Assembly: GCF_017592545.1 (NCBI RefSeq) | Contig: NZ_JAGFOA010000003.1 | Span: forward strand, 229,544-293,543 | DNA length: 64,000 bases | Source: Microbacterium stercoris | GTDB taxonomy: Bacteria > Actinomycetota > Actinomycetes > Actinomycetales > Microbacteriaceae | Reading direction: 5' to 3' | In this document: in pieces, positions 1-8,864 of the stretch | How positions within the stretch are numbered: the first letter of the stretch is position 1 | How the letters are laid out: each line of letters starts with the position of its first letter | Program-made: the position numbers and the translations under genes | Notes under the pieces: model-generated | Told to the model about the DNA's origin: nothing | The model's database searches: none | What the model saw: only the letters and a program-made list of their open reading frames with translations

Positions 1-1069
1 CGTCGGTGGTCTCGATGCCGAAGCCGTCCTGACCCTCCTTGAGGACATGCAGCTTGTCGCCCGCGGAGTTGACGACCACCTCTTCGTTCACGACGTCCTT
101 GTTGACGCGCGCGGGGAGATCCTTGATCGCCTCCTCGATGGCGCCCATGTCGGGGGTCACGACGAAGTCGCCCGACTCCGGGTCGGCGGTGATGTCCATC
201 CAGCCCTGGATGTCGGCGGCGGGCAGGGCGAGCGCGAGCTCGTCCTGCAGGTAGAAGCCGGCGGCCTGGGCGCTGTCGGCGACGAACTGGTCGTTCAGCG
301 ATGCGGCGAACGCCTGCGCCTCCTCGGTCGTGGCGGCGGCCTCGACCTCGGTCTCCTGCGGCTCGACCGTGATCGTGTCGGCGGGGTCGGGGTGCTTCGC
401 GAGCGCCTCGGTGATGCTGGCCGCGAGCGCGGCGACGTCGACGCCCTCGCCCGAGGTGGCCTCGACGACCGTGTACTGGCTCGCGTCGGCGTCGAAGACG
501 ACCTGGGCGTCCACCGAGTCGGAGTAGAGCTCGGGCACGGCGCCGCGCAGCGTCTCGGCGGCCTTCTCGGCGTCGATCGAGACCGTGCCGTCGACGCGGC
601 CGTTGCCCCATGCCCCGAGGTTCCAGGCCGGATAGGTCGTGAACGCCTGCTCGGCGAGCGCCTTCGCGTCGACGGAGAGACCGAGGTCGGCTCCGCTGAC
701 GGTGGCGTCGCCGATCGCGAACCGCCGGTCCTCGAGGTGCGCCGCGATGGTCGCGGCGGCGTTGCCCTCGGTCGAGAAGCCCACGGGCGCGCCCGCGGCG
801 GTGACGCCCGGCGCGATCAGCACGGCGGCGGCAGCGCCGGCGGCCGCGGCGATCAGGCCCACGGGGATGCCGATGCCGAGCCACAGGCCGAGGTGACGCT
901 TCTTGCGGGGCTCTGCCTCGGCCCACTGCACGTCGCCGTGCTCGGCCGGGCCGACGGGGGTCTCGCCGGGCAGGGGCGGGCGCGGCGGAATCACCATGGT
1001 CGAGTGCGCGTCTGCACCGGCCGAGTCGTCGCCGCCCGCGCCGTCGGGCCTGGTCGCCACATTCGTCAC
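1..1069 (-). CDS. Membrane-anchored cell-wall protein with PG_binding_4-like domains, probable L,D-transpeptidase (3' part outside window)
   Basis: About 356 codons are visible and the reading frame runs off the left edge. The first 50 residues are cytoplasmic and polar; one membrane anchor follows a KKR stretch (LGLWLGIGIPVGLIAAAAG). The external part has two alpha/beta repeats of the kind found before YkuD or VanW domains in actinobacterial wall proteins (segments such as VSGADLGLSVDAKALAEQAF and YTVVEATSGEGVDVAALAA). The catalytic domain would be outside the window, so L,D-transpeptidase is an inference and a VanW-family protein is the alternative. The GTG at 1069 is chosen because AGGGGG lies 5 bases upstream. 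The 159-base gap to the upstream hexosaminidase gene suggests a separate promoter. Confidence 0.7.
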   Translation of the reverse strand, partial: MTNVATRPDGAGGDDSAGADAHSTMVIPPRPPLPGETPVGPAEHGDVQWAEAEPRKKRHLGLWLGIGIPVGLIAAAAGAAAAVLIAPGVTAAGAPVGFSTEGNAAATIAAHLEDRRFAIGDATVSGADLGLSVDAKALAEQAFTTYPAWNLGAWGNGRVDGTVSIDAEKAAETLRGAVPELYSDSVDAQVVFDADASQYTVVEATSGEGVDVAALAASITEALAKHPDPADTITVEPQETEVEAAATTEEAQAFAASLNDQFVADSAQAAGFYLQDELALALPAADIQGWMDITADPESGDFVVTPDMGAIEEAIKDLPARVNKDVVNEEVVVNSAGDKLHVLKEGQDGFGIETTD

Positions 1070-1228
1070 CGATAACCCCCTGAGAACGTGATCGCGCGCG
1101 TGGAGTCTGCGGGAGCAGACGCGCGGTCAAAATTAGGCTACGGCCGCAAGGTGTACGGAGCCGGCTCAGGCGATCACGGTCTCATTGCAATGCGCTGGGC
1201 GTCCGGTGTGCCTTTGGGGCGCCCCCTC

Positions 1229-2557
1229 TCAGTGGCTGGGCATACGCTCCCGGAACGATTCCACCGTGCGCTCGGGCGTTCCTGCGGGGCGCGACCAGGC
1301 GGCCTCGGCCGCCGCGCCGATCCGCGGCAGGATCAGCTGCTCGATGTCGTCGAGCGTGCGCACCGTCTCACTCCACAGGCAGGCCTCGACGCCGAGGATC
1401 GCATCCTCGGCGAGGCCCGGGATGACCGTGCCCGGGTCCCAGTCGTACGAGCGCTCGATGCTCGTCGGACCGTTGGCCCAGGTCAGGCCGAGGGGATGAT
1501 CGGCATGCGGCTTCATGTCGAGGTAGATCGCATCGGCGGGGGACAGGATGATCCTGCCGCCGTTGTCCACGAAGCGGCGCGTCTTCTCGACCCACTCCGC
1601 GCACTCGGGGGCGGATCCGTCCCGGTAGCCCCAGTACTGGCCGATCGTGCCGCGCGGCAGGTCGGCGACACCCGCCTCATGCCACGCGACCGCCGTCTTC
1701 CCCGTCTCGGCGGCGAGACGAGTGATCAGCGAGACCATGGCGCGGTAGTCGGCGGGATCGGTGCCGAGAGCCTCGTCTCCGCCGACGTGCAGGTAGGGGC
1801 CCGGGGTCAGGGCGGCGAGCTCGGTGAGCACGTCGCGCAGGAACGGCTCGAGGCCCGGGGCGTCGGCGCGCAGCGAGGAGAAGCCGACCGCGATGCCCGT
1901 GTAGGGCTCGTGCTTCGGGGGCGGCGGGCCCTCGAGATGCGGGCTTGGGGCCGGATCCGCGACGAGCTCGGGGTGGCTGAGGCCGATCGCGTGCGTGTGC
2001 CCCGGCAGATCGAACTCGGGCACGACCGTCATGTGGTGGGCGCTCGCTGCGTCGAGGATGCGCTGCCAGTCGTCGCGCGTGTAGAAGCCGCCCTCGTCGC
2101 CGCCGACTGCGGTGCCGGATCCGGCCTCCGTCAGCTCGGGGTGCGAGGCGAGCGCGAGGCGCCAGCCCTGGTCGTCGGAGAGGTGCAGGTGCAGCGTGTT
2201 GAGCTTCAGCGCGGACGCGCGACGGATGACGGCCTCGACCGTCGAGACCGGGTGGAAGTGGCGGGCGACGTCGAGCATGATGCCGCGGTGCGCGAACCGC
2301 GGCTCGTCGCGGATCTCGATGCCCGGCAGCGGCCCCGCGGCCGCGAGCTGCGCGAGCGTCTGGCGGGCGTAGAACTCGCCGGCGGGGGTGGAGCTCTCGA
2401 TCAGCACCCCGGAGTCGTCGATGCGCAGGCGGTAGCCCTCGGCGTGCAGGTGCGGGTCGGTGCGGAGGGTCTCTCCGTGCTTCGCGGGCTCGACGGTCGG
2501 GACGACATCGTCCAGGGGCACAACGGACGCGGGCCAGGGCACAAGTGGCAACACCAT
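1229..2557 (-). CDS. Beta-N-acetylhexosaminidase, glycoside hydrolase family 20
   Basis: 442 residues. GH20 enzymes release terminal GlcNAc (or GalNAc) from chito-oligosaccharides or glycans. An N-terminal GH20b-like domain (about 1-105) is followed by the barrel: RGIMLDVARHF, LNTLHLHLSDDQGWR and the catalytic Asp-Glu pair in HVGGDEAL near residue 260; WGYRDG and LGVEACLWSE lie in the C-terminal half. There is no signal peptide, so it probably acts inside the cell on imported oligosaccharides. It is divergent from the ROK regulator and belongs with the importer, kinase and nagB on the other side. TACGGT lies exactly 6 bases before the ATG, which predicts a leaderless mRNA. Confidence 0.93.
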   Translation of the reverse strand: MVLPLVPWPASVVPLDDVVPTVEPAKHGETLRTDPHLHAEGYRLRIDDSGVLIESSTPAGEFYARQTLAQLAAAGPLPGIEIRDEPRFAHRGIMLDVARHFHPVSTVEAVIRRASALKLNTLHLHLSDDQGWRLALASHPELTEAGSGTAVGGDEGGFYTRDDWQRILDAASAHHMTVVPEFDLPGHTHAIGLSHPELVADPAPSPHLEGPPPPKHEPYTGIAVGFSSLRADAPGLEPFLRDVLTELAALTPGPYLHVGGDEALGTDPADYRAMVSLITRLAAETGKTAVAWHEAGVADLPRGTIGQYWGYRDGSAPECAEWVEKTRRFVDNGGRIILSPADAIYLDMKPHADHPLGLTWANGPTSIERSYDWDPGTVIPGLAEDAILGVEACLWSETVRTLDDIEQLILPRIGAAAEAAWSRPAGTPERTVESFRERMPSH

Positions 2558-2584
2558 GCCAGGACCGTACTTGCTGTGTCACAA

Positions 2585-2656
2585 GTTTGTAAACATCCCT
2601 AACAGATTTCGTGAACCCCTTGCGTCGAGAAGGGTTCGTAAGCGTTACTTACAAAC
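2585..2656. promoter_or_regulatory. Divergent promoter region with inverted GTTTGTAA / TTACAAAC half-sites
   Basis: GTTTGTAAAC at 2585-2594 is mirrored by TTACAAAC at 2649-2656, which ends directly before the ATG of the ROK regulator. The two half-sites flank the 100-base divergent gap. They are good candidates for operators of the neighbouring ROK repressor (inference). No Shine-Dalgarno sequence fits between the second half-site and the ATG. Confidence 0.5.
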
Positions 2657-3760
2657 ATGACTCAGCGAGGCCGGATCAAGGTGCTGCCGGAGCACGCCCG
2701 CACGCACAACCGTGCGCTCGTGCTCGCCACCCTCTTCCACGACGGGGCGATGAGCCGCGCCGACCTCGCCCGCGAGACCGGTCTCACCCGCGTCACGACA
2801 TCGGACCTCGTCGGCGACCTCGTCGCCGATGGCCTCGTCGTCGAGCAGGGCGCGCGTCAAGAGGCCCGTCCGGGCAAGCCCGGGATGCTCGTCGACCTCG
2901 ACCGATCCGGTCTCCAGGTGGTGGCTCTCGATCTGTCCGACAGCCGCGAGTACCGGGGCGCCGTGATCGATCTCGCCGGATCGATCCTGGCCCGTGAGGC
3001 CGTCCCGAGGCCGGCCGACGGCGAGGCCGACCAGGCTCTTGTCGCCACGCGCACCCTCGCCGCCACGCTGCTGCGTCGCGCCACCGGCCGTGTGCTCGGC
3101 GTCGGCGTCGGGGCGCCCGGCATCATCACGCGCGAGGGAGTGGTGACCTCCTCGCCCAACCTCGGCTGGAGCGACCTGCCGCTGCAGCAGAACCTGCGCG
3201 ACCTGCTGGGCGTGCCCGTGCACGTGGCCAACGACGCCAACGTCGCGGCCCTCGCCGAGCACACACTCGGCGGCGCATCCGGCGACGTGATGGTCGTCAA
3301 GGTCGGACGCGGCGTCGGCGCCGGCGTGCTCACCCGCGGCGAGCTGACGCGCGGCAGCCGCGACGCCGCCGGCGAGATCGGTCACGTCACGGTCGGCACC
3401 GACGGTGGCCCGCTCTGCGTCTGCGGCAAGCACGGCTGCCTGGAGTCGTGGCTGTCGGTGCGCTCGCTCGAGGAGCGGATCGCCGGCGGTGCCGATCCGG
3501 ATCACGTCCTCCGAGACGCCGGCGAGCGGCTCGCGATCGCGGTCGCCCCCATCGTCGGAGCCCTCGATCTGTCGGAGATCGTGCTCTCCGGCCCCGCCGA
3601 CCAGCTCGACGGCGTGCTGCGCGACACCGTCGTCGCCACGCTGCGCGCCCGCACCTTCCTGCACGACGACGTGCAGGTCCGGATGTCCGCCCAAGGAGAC
3701 GACGTCGTGCTGAGAGGCGCGGTCGTCCTGATCCTCGACGGAGAACTCGGGGTCTCATAG
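2657..3760 (+). CDS. ROK-family transcriptional regulator (NagC/XylR type)
   Basis: 367 residues. An N-terminal winged helix (about 12-75, AMSRADLARETGLTRVTTSD) is followed by a ROK sugar-binding domain: GVGVGAPGIITREG, HVANDANVAALAEH, DAAGEIGHVTV and the zinc motif CVCGKHGCLES near residue 254. Proteins of this build repress sugar genes until the sugar or its phosphate binds. It sits between the divergent hexosaminidase gene and the importer/kinase/nagB genes, which makes amino-sugar control likely. The ATG directly abuts a half-operator and has no ribosome binding site, so translation may be leaderless. The ligand is inferred from context only. Confidence 0.9.
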   Translation: MTQRGRIKVLPEHARTHNRALVLATLFHDGAMSRADLARETGLTRVTTSDLVGDLVADGLVVEQGARQEARPGKPGMLVDLDRSGLQVVALDLSDSREYRGAVIDLAGSILAREAVPRPADGEADQALVATRTLAATLLRRATGRVLGVGVGAPGIITREGVVTSSPNLGWSDLPLQQNLRDLLGVPVHVANDANVAALAEHTLGGASGDVMVVKVGRGVGAGVLTRGELTRGSRDAAGEIGHVTVGTDGGPLCVCGKHGCLESWLSVRSLEERIAGGADPDHVLRDAGERLAIAVAPIVGALDLSEIVLSGPADQLDGVLRDTVVATLRARTFLHDDVQVRMSAQGDDVVLRGAVVLILDGELGVS

Positions 3761-3819
3761 GCGAGTCCCCGCCCCCACAAAAAGAGCACCATCCACACCC
3801 CCCGGAAGGAACGCATCAC

Positions 3820-5091
3820 ATGAACAGCAAGTCCCTGGCCGGAATCGGCCTGCTCACCATCGGCGCCGTCGCCCTCACGGGCTGTGGCGGCGGAGGCAAC
3901 GGCGCGGGCGGCGACGAGCCCGCCGCCGAGACCGGCGAGATCACCGTCTGGGTCGTCGGCACCGACACCCCCGAGACGGCGCGCGAGTACCTCGTCGACA
4001 CCTTCGAGTCTGAGAACGAGGGCTGGACCCTCAAGCTCGAGGAGAAGACCTGGGCGGACGTCTCGGAGACCTACGTCGCCGCGCTCCAGTCGAACGACAC
4101 CCCGGATGTCGTCGAGGTCGGCAACACGCAGGCCATCGGCTTCATCGACCAGGGCCTCTTTTCGGATCTCGGCGACATCCGCGGCGACCTCGGCGACCTG
4201 AACCCCGGCCTCGAGGAGGCCGGCACGTTCGAGGACACCTTCTATGCCGCGCCGTACTACGCCGGCGGCCGCGTGGTGTTCTACTCGCCGGAGATCGTCG
4301 ACCCCGCGACGCTGCCCAACACGCTCGAGGAGTACGTCGAGCAGGGCATCGCCAAGCGCACCGACGCCATGAGCGGCATCTACGCACCGGGCCGCGACTG
4401 GTACAACATGCTCCCCTACATCTGGACGTACGGCGGCGAGATCGCCGTGCAGGACGGTGACGCCTGGGACGCGCAGTTCTCGAGCGAGGAGTCGCTGCAG
4501 GGCCTCGAGCTGCTGCAGAAGGTCTACCAGGAGGCCACCAACGCGCCCGCCGACGCGCTCGAGACCGACGCGCACGTGCCGTTCTGCGCCGGTGAGACGG
4601 CGTTCCTGTCGGCTCCGGCGTGGATGCAGTGGTCGATCCTGGCCGAGCCCGACGCCGAGAACCCCGGATGCCCCGACACCTTCGGCAAGGACCTCGGAGC
4701 GTTCCCGCTGCCGGGTGCCAGCGAGGGCGAGACCGCACCGATCTTCGCGGGCGGATCGAACCTCGGCGTCGCCGCGCTGTCCGAGAACCAGGAGATGGCC
4801 AAGGCCGCGCTGAAGATCATGCTCTCCAAGGGCTACCAGGATCTGCTCGCCGAGGGAGGCCTGACGCCGGCCCTGCTCGAGTCGACCGAGTCGCTGCCCG
4901 ACACCCCCGTCGCCCAGGCGCAGGCCGAGGCGCTCGCCAACTCGAAGGGTGTGCCCACCTCGCCGAACTGGGCCGAGGTCGAGTCGAGCCTGATCATCCA
5001 GGACTCCCTCGTCAAGATCGCCCAGGGCGAGGACGTGAAGGCCGTGGCCGAGGCGCTCGACGCCGAGATCGAGTCGATCCTCAACGGCTGA
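3820..5091 (+). CDS. ABC importer sugar-binding lipoprotein (probable GlcNAc/chito-oligosaccharide)
   Basis: 423 residues. The start at 3820 follows GGAAGGA by 9 bases. A lipoprotein signal with lipobox LTGC ends near residue 24, followed by a Gly/Ala-rich linker and a family-1 solute-binding fold (GEITVWVVGTDTPE, NDTPDVVEVGNTQAIGFIDQ, PYYAGGRVVFYSPEI, GGSNLGVAALSENQE). It delivers sugar to the two permeases downstream. The link to the hexosaminidase, the ROK kinase and nagB points to amino-sugar ligands, as for NgcE-type proteins; the exact ligand is not shown by the sequence. The gap of 119 bases to the permease genes holds a strong hairpin that would favour higher expression of this gene than of the permeases. 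Confidence 0.92.
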   Translation: MNSKSLAGIGLLTIGAVALTGCGGGGNGAGGDEPAAETGEITVWVVGTDTPETAREYLVDTFESENEGWTLKLEEKTWADVSETYVAALQSNDTPDVVEVGNTQAIGFIDQGLFSDLGDIRGDLGDLNPGLEEAGTFEDTFYAAPYYAGGRVVFYSPEIVDPATLPNTLEEYVEQGIAKRTDAMSGIYAPGRDWYNMLPYIWTYGGEIAVQDGDAWDAQFSSEESLQGLELLQKVYQEATNAPADALETDAHVPFCAGETAFLSAPAWMQWSILAEPDAENPGCPDTFGKDLGAFPLPGASEGETAPIFAGGSNLGVAALSENQEMAKAALKIMLSKGYQDLLAEGGLTPALLESTESLPDTPVAQAQAEALANSKGVPTSPNWAEVESSLIIQDSLVKIAQGEDVKAVAEALDAEIESILNG

Positions 5092-5110
5092 GAGTCGTCG
5101 ATGAAGGCAC

Positions 5111-5175
5111 GGGGCGTCTCGAATCCCTCGCTCCCCGCTCGCTCGTCGAGCGAGCGAAGCGAGCCGGGACGCCCC
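5111..5175. repeat. Palindromic intergenic element between binding-protein and permease genes
   Basis: Outer arms GGGGCGTC (5111-5118) and GACGCCCC (5168-5175) enclose an inner perfect 10-bp dyad, CGCTCGCTCG-T-CGAGCGAGCG (5136-5156), followed by AAGCGAG. Related sequences recur at 7098, 8865-8976, 17575, 17643 and 50838. Its position inside an operon suggests an mRNA stem that separates expression of the two parts (inference). Confidence 0.75.
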
Positions 5176-5210
5176 GCACCCGACGCCCGCGTCGACCACG
5201 AACGGAGATC

Positions 5211-6155
5211 ATGACCACCCTCACCTCGACCCGTCCCTCCTGGGAGGAGCGCGAGCGCCGACGCGTCCGCCGCGACGCGGTCGCGTCGTGGACCCTGCTC
5301 GCGCCGTCGATCATCCTGATCCTGCTGATGGTCGGCTACCCGGCGGTGCAGATGATCTGGCAGTCGTTCACCGACTATCAGGTGCGGCACAAGATCCAGG
5401 GCACCGCCCCCGAGTTCGTCGGCCTCGACAACTACATCAAGATCATCACGCGCAGCGACTTCCCCGAGGTCGTGGCGCGCACCGTCGGGATCATGCTGGT
5501 CACCACGGCGCTGATCATGGTGCTCGGCGTGCTGGTCGCGCTGCTCATGACCCGGATCGGCCGCGGCATGCGCGTGACCCTCTCGGTCGGGCTGCTGCTG
5601 GCCTGGGCGATCCCGCCCCTGACCGCCAGCGTCGTGTGGGGCTTCATCTTCGACACGCAGTACGGCGTGGTGAACTGGGCGCTGAACTCGGTCACCGGCA
5701 CGCAGAACTGGCACAACCACTCGTGGCTGCTGAACCCCTGGACGTTCTTCCTGGTGCTGACGATCATCGTCGTCTGGGGCGCCATCCCCTTCGTCGCGTT
5801 CACGACCTACGCGGCGCTCGGGCAGGTGCCCGGCGAGCGCATCGAGGCCGCGCAGCTCGACGGCGCCGGCGGCTGGAAGCGCTGGTGGAACATCACCTTC
5901 CCGGCGGTGCGTCCCGTGCTGGCGGGCCTGCTGATCCTGCAGGTGATCTGGAACATGAAGCTGTTCACCCAGGTCTACGCGCTGCAGAGCCGCGGAGGCA
6001 TCGCGTCGGAGACGAACGTGCTTCCCGTGTACCTCTTCCGGCAGGGCATCGGCGAGTTCGGCGCCACCAGCGCGATCGGCATGCTGATCGTGCTCATCAT
6101 GCTGGCGCTCAGCTGGTTCAACCTGCGGCAGATGCTCAAGGAGGACGACGAATGA
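5211..6155 (+). CDS. ABC sugar importer permease, MalF type
   Basis: 314 residues with six predicted membrane segments, starting at about residue 28 (SWTLLAPSIILILLMVGYPA). The EAA loop that contacts the ATPase is YAALGQVPGERIEAAQLDGA followed by GWKRWWNITFP. An ATG with GGAG 3 bases upstream sets the start at 5211. Its stop overlaps the start of the second permease in ATGA, so the two are translationally coupled and form a heterodimeric pore. No ATPase gene is present in the operon, which implies a shared MsiK-like ATPase encoded elsewhere. Confidence 0.94.
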   Translation: MTTLTSTRPSWEERERRRVRRDAVASWTLLAPSIILILLMVGYPAVQMIWQSFTDYQVRHKIQGTAPEFVGLDNYIKIITRSDFPEVVARTVGIMLVTTALIMVLGVLVALLMTRIGRGMRVTLSVGLLLAWAIPPLTASVVWGFIFDTQYGVVNWALNSVTGTQNWHNHSWLLNPWTFFLVLTIIVVWGAIPFVAFTTYAALGQVPGERIEAAQLDGAGGWKRWWNITFPAVRPVLAGLLILQVIWNMKLFTQVYALQSRGGIASETNVLPVYLFRQGIGEFGATSAIGMLIVLIMLALSWFNLRQMLKEDDE

Positions 6156-7096
6156 CGATCCTGGCCCCGAAGGCGCCGCCGGTCGTGACCGAGACGCTCG
6201 CGTCGACGACCCGGGCGGTGCGCACCGGCCGGGCCGACACCGGCCCCCGGGTGCGCAGCCGACGCATGCGAGTGCTGTTCAACGTGCTCGCCGCGATCGT
6301 GTTCCTGTGCGCGGTGTTCCCCGTCTACTGGATGGTGAACCTGTCGTTCACCCCCGGCGACCAGATCATCCGGCGCGATCAGTCGCTCATCCCGCGCGAG
6401 CCGACCTTCGTCAACTACATCACCGCGTGGACACGGCCCGCGGCCCCCGGGCAGAACGACTTCGCCGGTGCGCTGCAGACCTCGCTCATCGTCGTGGCGA
6501 TCGTGGTCGTCAGCGCGCTGTTCGTCGCGTTCCTCGCCTCGATCGCGCTGGCGCGCTTCCGCTTCCGCGGACGGCGCGCGTTCATCGTCGCCATCCTGGT
6601 GGTGCAGATGATCCCGGGCGAGGCGATGATCTTCACCGTCTACAACCTGATCGACGACCTCGAGCTGATGAACACCGTGTGGGGACTGTCGCTCGTGCAC
6701 ATCGCCGCGGTGATCCCGTTCACGATCTGGACCCTGCGCGGCTTCGTCGCCGGCGTCCCGGCCGAGCTGGAGGAGGCGGCGCGGATCGACGGCTGCTCGA
6801 CCCAGGGCGCGTTCTGGCGCATCACGTTCCCGCTCCTCGCACCCGGCCTCGTGTCGACCGGCATCTTCGCTTTCATGCTGTCGTGGAACGAGTTCGCGAT
6901 GGCCCTGCTGCTGATGAAGGACCAGAACCTCACGCTGCCGACCTGGCTCAACTCGTTCCAGTCGGCCACCGAGGCCACCAACTACGGCGCGGTGCTCGCG
7001 GGCTCGACGCTCATCTGCATCCCGGTCGTGATCTTCTTCCTCATCGTGCAGGCCCGGATGACCGGCGGCCTCGTCAGCGGGGCGGTGAAGGGGTGA
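6152..7096 (+). CDS. ABC sugar importer permease, MalG type
   Basis: 314 residues, six membrane segments, with an N-terminal tail of about 45 residues that is longer than usual. The EAA motif reads FVAGVPAELEEAARIDGCS followed by FWRITFPLLAPG. It pairs with the MalF-type permease, whose stop it overlaps by 4 bases (ATGA). Its own stop overlaps the GTG of the ROK kinase (GTGA), so the operon continues without a gap. Confidence 0.94.
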   Translation: MTILAPKAPPVVTETLASTTRAVRTGRADTGPRVRSRRMRVLFNVLAAIVFLCAVFPVYWMVNLSFTPGDQIIRRDQSLIPREPTFVNYITAWTRPAAPGQNDFAGALQTSLIVVAIVVVSALFVAFLASIALARFRFRGRRAFIVAILVVQMIPGEAMIFTVYNLIDDLELMNTVWGLSLVHIAAVIPFTIWTLRGFVAGVPAELEEAARIDGCSTQGAFWRITFPLLAPGLVSTGIFAFMLSWNEFAMALLLMKDQNLTLPTWLNSFQSATEATNYGAVLAGSTLICIPVVIFFLIVQARMTGGLVSGAVKG

Positions 7097-8058
7097 CGTC
7101 GCTTCGTTCGTCGAGCGAGCGAAGCGAGGCGGCACGCCGCGCGCCCGGGGCCGATGTCGGCCCGGGCATCCGCGTCGGCGTCGACATCGGCGGGACGAAG
7201 GCCGAAGCCGTGGCGATCTCGCCGGACGGCGTGGTGATCGCCAGCGCCTGGCGCGCGACCGCGCACGGGCCCTCCGGTGTGCTCGACACGGTGAGCGGTG
7301 TCATCCGGGATCTCCCCGTGGCAGCCGACGCGATCGGCATCGGCATCCCCGGCCAGATCGCGCACGGAGTGGTGCGCAACGCCGTGAACCTCGGGGTCGA
7401 GGAGCTCGACCTCGGCGCCGCGCTCGCGGCCGAGCTCGGCGTGCCGGTGCGCGTGGAGAACGACGTCAACGCGGCGGCGCTGGGCGCCTGGGCGCTGCGC
7501 GGGCCGCAGACAGGGCCGCTCGCCTACCTGAACCTGGGTACGGGAGTGGCCGCGGGCCTTGTGGTCGACGGGCGCGTGTGGAGCGGATCGGGCGGCGTCG
7601 CCGGCGAGGTCGGCCACGTGTCGATCGACCCCGCGGGGCCCGAGTGCCCGTGCGGACAGCGCGGCTGCATCGAGACCCTCGCCGGCGGCGCCTCGATCGC
7701 ACGCCGATGGGGGCGCGGCGGGGAGCATCCGGTGCGCTCTCTTTTCGCCGCCGCCGACGACGGAGACCCGGACGCCCTGGCGCTGCGGAGCGACCTCGCG
7801 CGCGGCGTCGCGGCCGCGGTGCGGGTGCTCGTGCTGACGGTGGATCCCTCGGTCGTCGTCATCGGCGGAGGCCTGTCGCGACTGGGCGAGCGGCTCCTGT
7901 CCGCCGTGCGGATCGAGCTGGCCGCGTCCGCCTCGTCATCCCCCTTCCTGACATCGCTTCGTCTGGAGGACAGAATCGAGGTGCTGCCGCATCACGCCCC
8001 GGGAGGGGCGGCGGCCGGCGCACTGGGTGCCGCACTCGCCGCGGCACCTGCCCGCTGA
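7093..8058 (+). CDS. ROK-family sugar kinase (probable N-acetylglucosamine or glucose kinase)
   Basis: 321 residues. ATP site GVDIGGTKAEAVAI, sugar site GIGIPGQIAHG and VENDVNAAALGAW, and zinc motif CPCGQRGCIE near residue 185 are all typical of ROK kinases. There is no HTH domain, unlike the ROK gene at 2657. It would phosphorylate the sugar that enters through the upstream importer, feeding NagB after deacetylation. The only plausible start is the GTG that overlaps the permease stop. From there the first 15 or so codons (TSLRSSSERSEAARR) are encoded by a copy of the dispersed palindromic repeat, giving a non-homologous Ser/Arg/Glu tail before the kinase fold. Confidence 0.9.
   Translation: MTSLRSSSERSEAARRAPGADVGPGIRVGVDIGGTKAEAVAISPDGVVIASAWRATAHGPSGVLDTVSGVIRDLPVAADAIGIGIPGQIAHGVVRNAVNLGVEELDLGAALAAELGVPVRVENDVNAAALGAWALRGPQTGPLAYLNLGTGVAAGLVVDGRVWSGSGGVAGEVGHVSIDPAGPECPCGQRGCIETLAGGASIARRWGRGGEHPVRSLFAAADDGDPDALALRSDLARGVAAAVRVLVLTVDPSVVVIGGGLSRLGERLLSAVRIELAASASSSPFLTSLRLEDRIEVLPHHAPGGAAAGALGAALAAAPAR
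7098..7131. repeat. Dispersed palindromic element read as coding sequence
   Basis: CGCTTCGTTCGTCGAGCGAG followed by CGAAGCGAGGCGGC is the same family as the element at 5111-5175. Here it lies inside the 5' end of the sugar kinase gene and is translated. Confidence 0.7.
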
Positions 8059-8073
8059 GCGAAGGAGCTGCGT

Positions 8074-8853
8074 ATGGCCGAGATCGTGATCGTCGAGAAC
8101 CGCGAGGCGGCGGGTGAGCTCGTCGCCGCGGAGATCGCGCGGCTCATCCGCGCCCGGCCCGACGCGGTGCTCGGCCTCGCCACCGGATCCACCCCGCTGC
8201 CGGTGTACGAGGCGCTGCCTGCGGAGCTCGCCGGGGTGGACGTGTCGCAGGTGCGCGGGTTCGCGCTCGACGAGTACGTGGGGCTCGATCCGGATCACCC
8301 GGAGAGCTATCGCTCGGTGATCCGGCGCGAGGTGATCGAGCCGCTCGGGCTGGATCCGTCGCGGGTGCGGGTGCCGGACGGCTCGCTCCCGGGCATCGAG
8401 CACCACGGCGACGACTACGACGCCGCGATCGCGGAGGCCGGCGGCGTGGACCTGCAGATCCTCGGCATCGGCACCGACGGGCACATCGGCTTCAACGAAC
8501 CCGGATCGTCGTTCGCCTCTCGCACGCGCGTCAAGACGCTCACCCGGCAGACCCGCGAGGACAACGCCCGCTTCTTCGAGTCGATCGACGAGGTGCCGAT
8601 GCACTGCATCACGCAGGGGCTCGGCACGATCCTCGAGGCGCGTCACCTCGTGCTGCTCGCCTTCGGCGCCGGCAAGGCGGACGCCGTCGCGGGCGCCGTG
8701 GAGGGGCCCGTCACCTCATCGCTGCCGGGTTCGGCCATCCAGCTCCACCCCCACGTCACCGTGGTCGTCGACGAGGCGGCCGCCTCCGCGCTGGCCGACG
8801 CCGACTACTACCGCTACGCCTGGGCCCACAAACCCCAGTGGCAGGGCCTCTGA
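8074..8853 (+). CDS. nagB: Glucosamine-6-phosphate deaminase
   Basis: 259 residues, normal length for NagB. It converts glucosamine-6-phosphate to fructose-6-phosphate and ammonia. Visible motifs are LGLATGSTPLPVYEAL (phosphate loop), FALDEYVGL (catalytic Asp region) and ILGIGTDGHIGFNEPGSSF near residue 130. It follows the ROK kinase by 15 bases with GAAGGAG upstream of the ATG. It is the last gene of the amino-sugar operon. The deacetylase NagA, needed between kinase and deaminase, is not in this window. Confidence 0.96.
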   Translation: MAEIVIVENREAAGELVAAEIARLIRARPDAVLGLATGSTPLPVYEALPAELAGVDVSQVRGFALDEYVGLDPDHPESYRSVIRREVIEPLGLDPSRVRVPDGSLPGIEHHGDDYDAAIAEAGGVDLQILGIGTDGHIGFNEPGSSFASRTRVKTLTRQTREDNARFFESIDEVPMHCITQGLGTILEARHLVLLAFGAGKADAVAGAVEGPVTSSLPGSAIQLHPHVTVVVDEAAASALADADYYRYAWAHKPQWQGL

Positions 8854-8864
8854 CCCCGCCGTTC

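Noticed and set aside
47..1075. Long open frames on the + strand opposite the first gene
   Set aside because: They are arginine/glycine-rich shadow translations. The minus strand gives a membrane-anchored protein with a proper ribosome site and a sensible composition.
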